Source: Atopobiaceae bacterium
GTDB lineage: Bacteria > Actinomycetota > Coriobacteriia > Coriobacteriales > Atopobiaceae
Assembly (NCBI GenBank): GCA_902834555.1
Contig: CADFJN010000018.1
Coordinates: 1 to 51,723 of the forward strand
Direction of reading: 5' to 3'
DNA length: 51,723 nt
Positions 51,218 through 51,723 of the stretch are shown here, one piece after another. The translations under genes and the position numbers were made by a program. Below the pieces are notes generated by a model, which did not search any database, was not told the origin of the DNA, and saw nothing but the letters and a program-made list of their open reading frames with translations. The stretch's first letter is position 1. Each line of letters opens with the position of its first letter.

Positions 51218-51723
51218 GCGCCCGAACAGCATGAGGCACCTGGACGACGCCATCAGGAGGGCCTCCGGCGGCACCGCCGACGGCTACGTGCGCATGCGCA
51301 CCCTCGTGGCGAACGCGATAGTGGCACAGATGCTGCCCGACGGGGTCGTGAAGGGCGGAAGCGCAGTCAGGATGCGCTTCGGGTCCGGGGCCACGCGCTA
51401 CACGACCGACCTCGACACCGCCACGGCGAGCGACCCGGACGAGTACGCGGCGAGGCTGTCCGAGGCGCTCGCCGCCGGATGGGAGGGCTTCACCGGCCGC
51501 GTCGTGCGCCGCGAGCCCGCCGCGCCACCGGGCACCCCCGGCGAGTACGTGATGCGCCCCTTCGACGTGAAGCTCTCCTACCTGGGAAGACCCTGGTGCA
51601 CGGTGCCCCTCGAGGTGGGGTTCGACGAGATCGGCGACGCCGAGCGGGCCGACGCGACCAGCCATGTGGGGGGTGGTACCGGAAATCCGTACCAAACGAT
51701 GACGCTTGGAGGATTGCGTGTAC
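51210..51723 (+). CDS. abiEii: AbiEii-type toxin, truncated or interrupted near the window edge
   Basis: The frame from ATG 51210 matches the nucleotidyltransferase toxin family: KGGSAVRMRFG, TRYTTDLD (the catalytic Asp pair) and PLEVGFDEIGD. After about residue 151 (TSHVGGGTGN) the expected family sequence is lost although the frame stays open to the window end. Either the gene is interrupted near 51660-51670 or the homologue is divergent here. Confidence 0.75.
   Translation, partial: MPRRPNSMRHLDDAIRRASGGTADGYVRMRTLVANAIVAQMLPDGVVKGGSAVRMRFGSGATRYTTDLDTATASDPDEYAARLSEALAAGWEGFTGRVVRREPAAPPGTPGEYVMRPFDVKLSYLGRPWCTVPLEVGFDEIGDAERADATSHVGGGTGNPYQTMTLGGLRV
51669..51723 (+). other. Possible insertion-element end inside abiEii
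   Basis: A run of G, then GGTAC at 51675-51679 inversely repeated as GTACC at 51689-51693, is followed by TTGGAGGATTGC and a GTG (51718) with ideal spacing for a new gene. This layout suits the end and transposase start of an insertion sequence. The window stops two codons later. Confidence 0.35.

Overview
The window looks like a chromosomal segment of an Olsenella/Atopobium-like member of the Coriobacteriia (Actinomycetota). Reasons: overall high GC, an actinobacterial-type integration host factor (mihF) directly upstream of gmk-rpoZ, tightly overlapping housekeeping operons with GTG and TTG starts, and a PyrR-controlled pyrimidine operon. The assignment to a genus is inference from gene content; no ribosomal RNA is present. 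Most genes lie on the minus strand, so transcription mostly runs from right to left.

Layout. 1-4.6 kb: a secreted protein made of about 100-residue repeats (cut by the window edge) and, upstream of it, a fused GT2-GT4 glycosyltransferase. 4.6-12.9 kb: recO, era, dgkA, ybeY, phoH, mtaB, a conventional dnaJ, a second DnaJ whose C-terminus is membrane-spanning, and a dCMP deaminase. 13.1-17.3 kb: lepA-dusB-hemW. 17.3-18.9 kb (plus strand): a membrane-anchored LuxR-type regulator with a PASTA-like outer domain, a tiny membrane protein, and rpsT. 19.0-23.3 kb: comEA-comEC-holA. 23.8-30.5 kb: a GH38 glycosidase with separate PTS IIC, IIB and IIA proteins and a divergent PRD regulator, resembling a mannosylglycerate uptake and cleavage system. 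30.6-33.1 kb: mihF-gmk-rpoZ-thiI. 33.3-38.6 kb: pyrRBCKDF behind an attenuator. 38.7-40.8 kb: a polysaccharide-type ABC exporter. Then tRNA-Asn, an enlarged dihydropteroate synthase, and three small plus-strand genes. 44.5-49.0 kb: two cyclic-di-GMP enzymes, the larger lacking its 5' end. 49.0-51.7 kb: a mobile segment with a tyrosine integrase, a cluster of short repeats, and an AbiEi/AbiEii toxin-antitoxin pair whose toxin sequence changes character near the window end.

How parts may fit together. The surface repeat protein, the adjacent glycosyltransferase and the ABC exporter ATPase look connected: the roughly 100-residue domain repeated in the surface protein is also recognisable at the N-terminus of the exporter ATPase, about 38 kb away. 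A shared glycan ligand is a hypothesis. Three near-identical palindromes (13-base arms or longer) sit 1-2 bases after the stop codons of three minus-strand genes. The right end appears to have acquired a small integrative element that abuts, and may have truncated, an EAL-GGDEF gene.

Longer gene-free stretches: 12876-13107 (nothing recognised), 18073-18595 (small ORFs and the rpsT promoter), 23324-23774 (a terminator only), 33055-33273 (an inverted repeat), 40803-41060 (tRNA terminator), 41136-41376 (G-rich short repeats) and 49045-49252 (integrase-proximal repeats).
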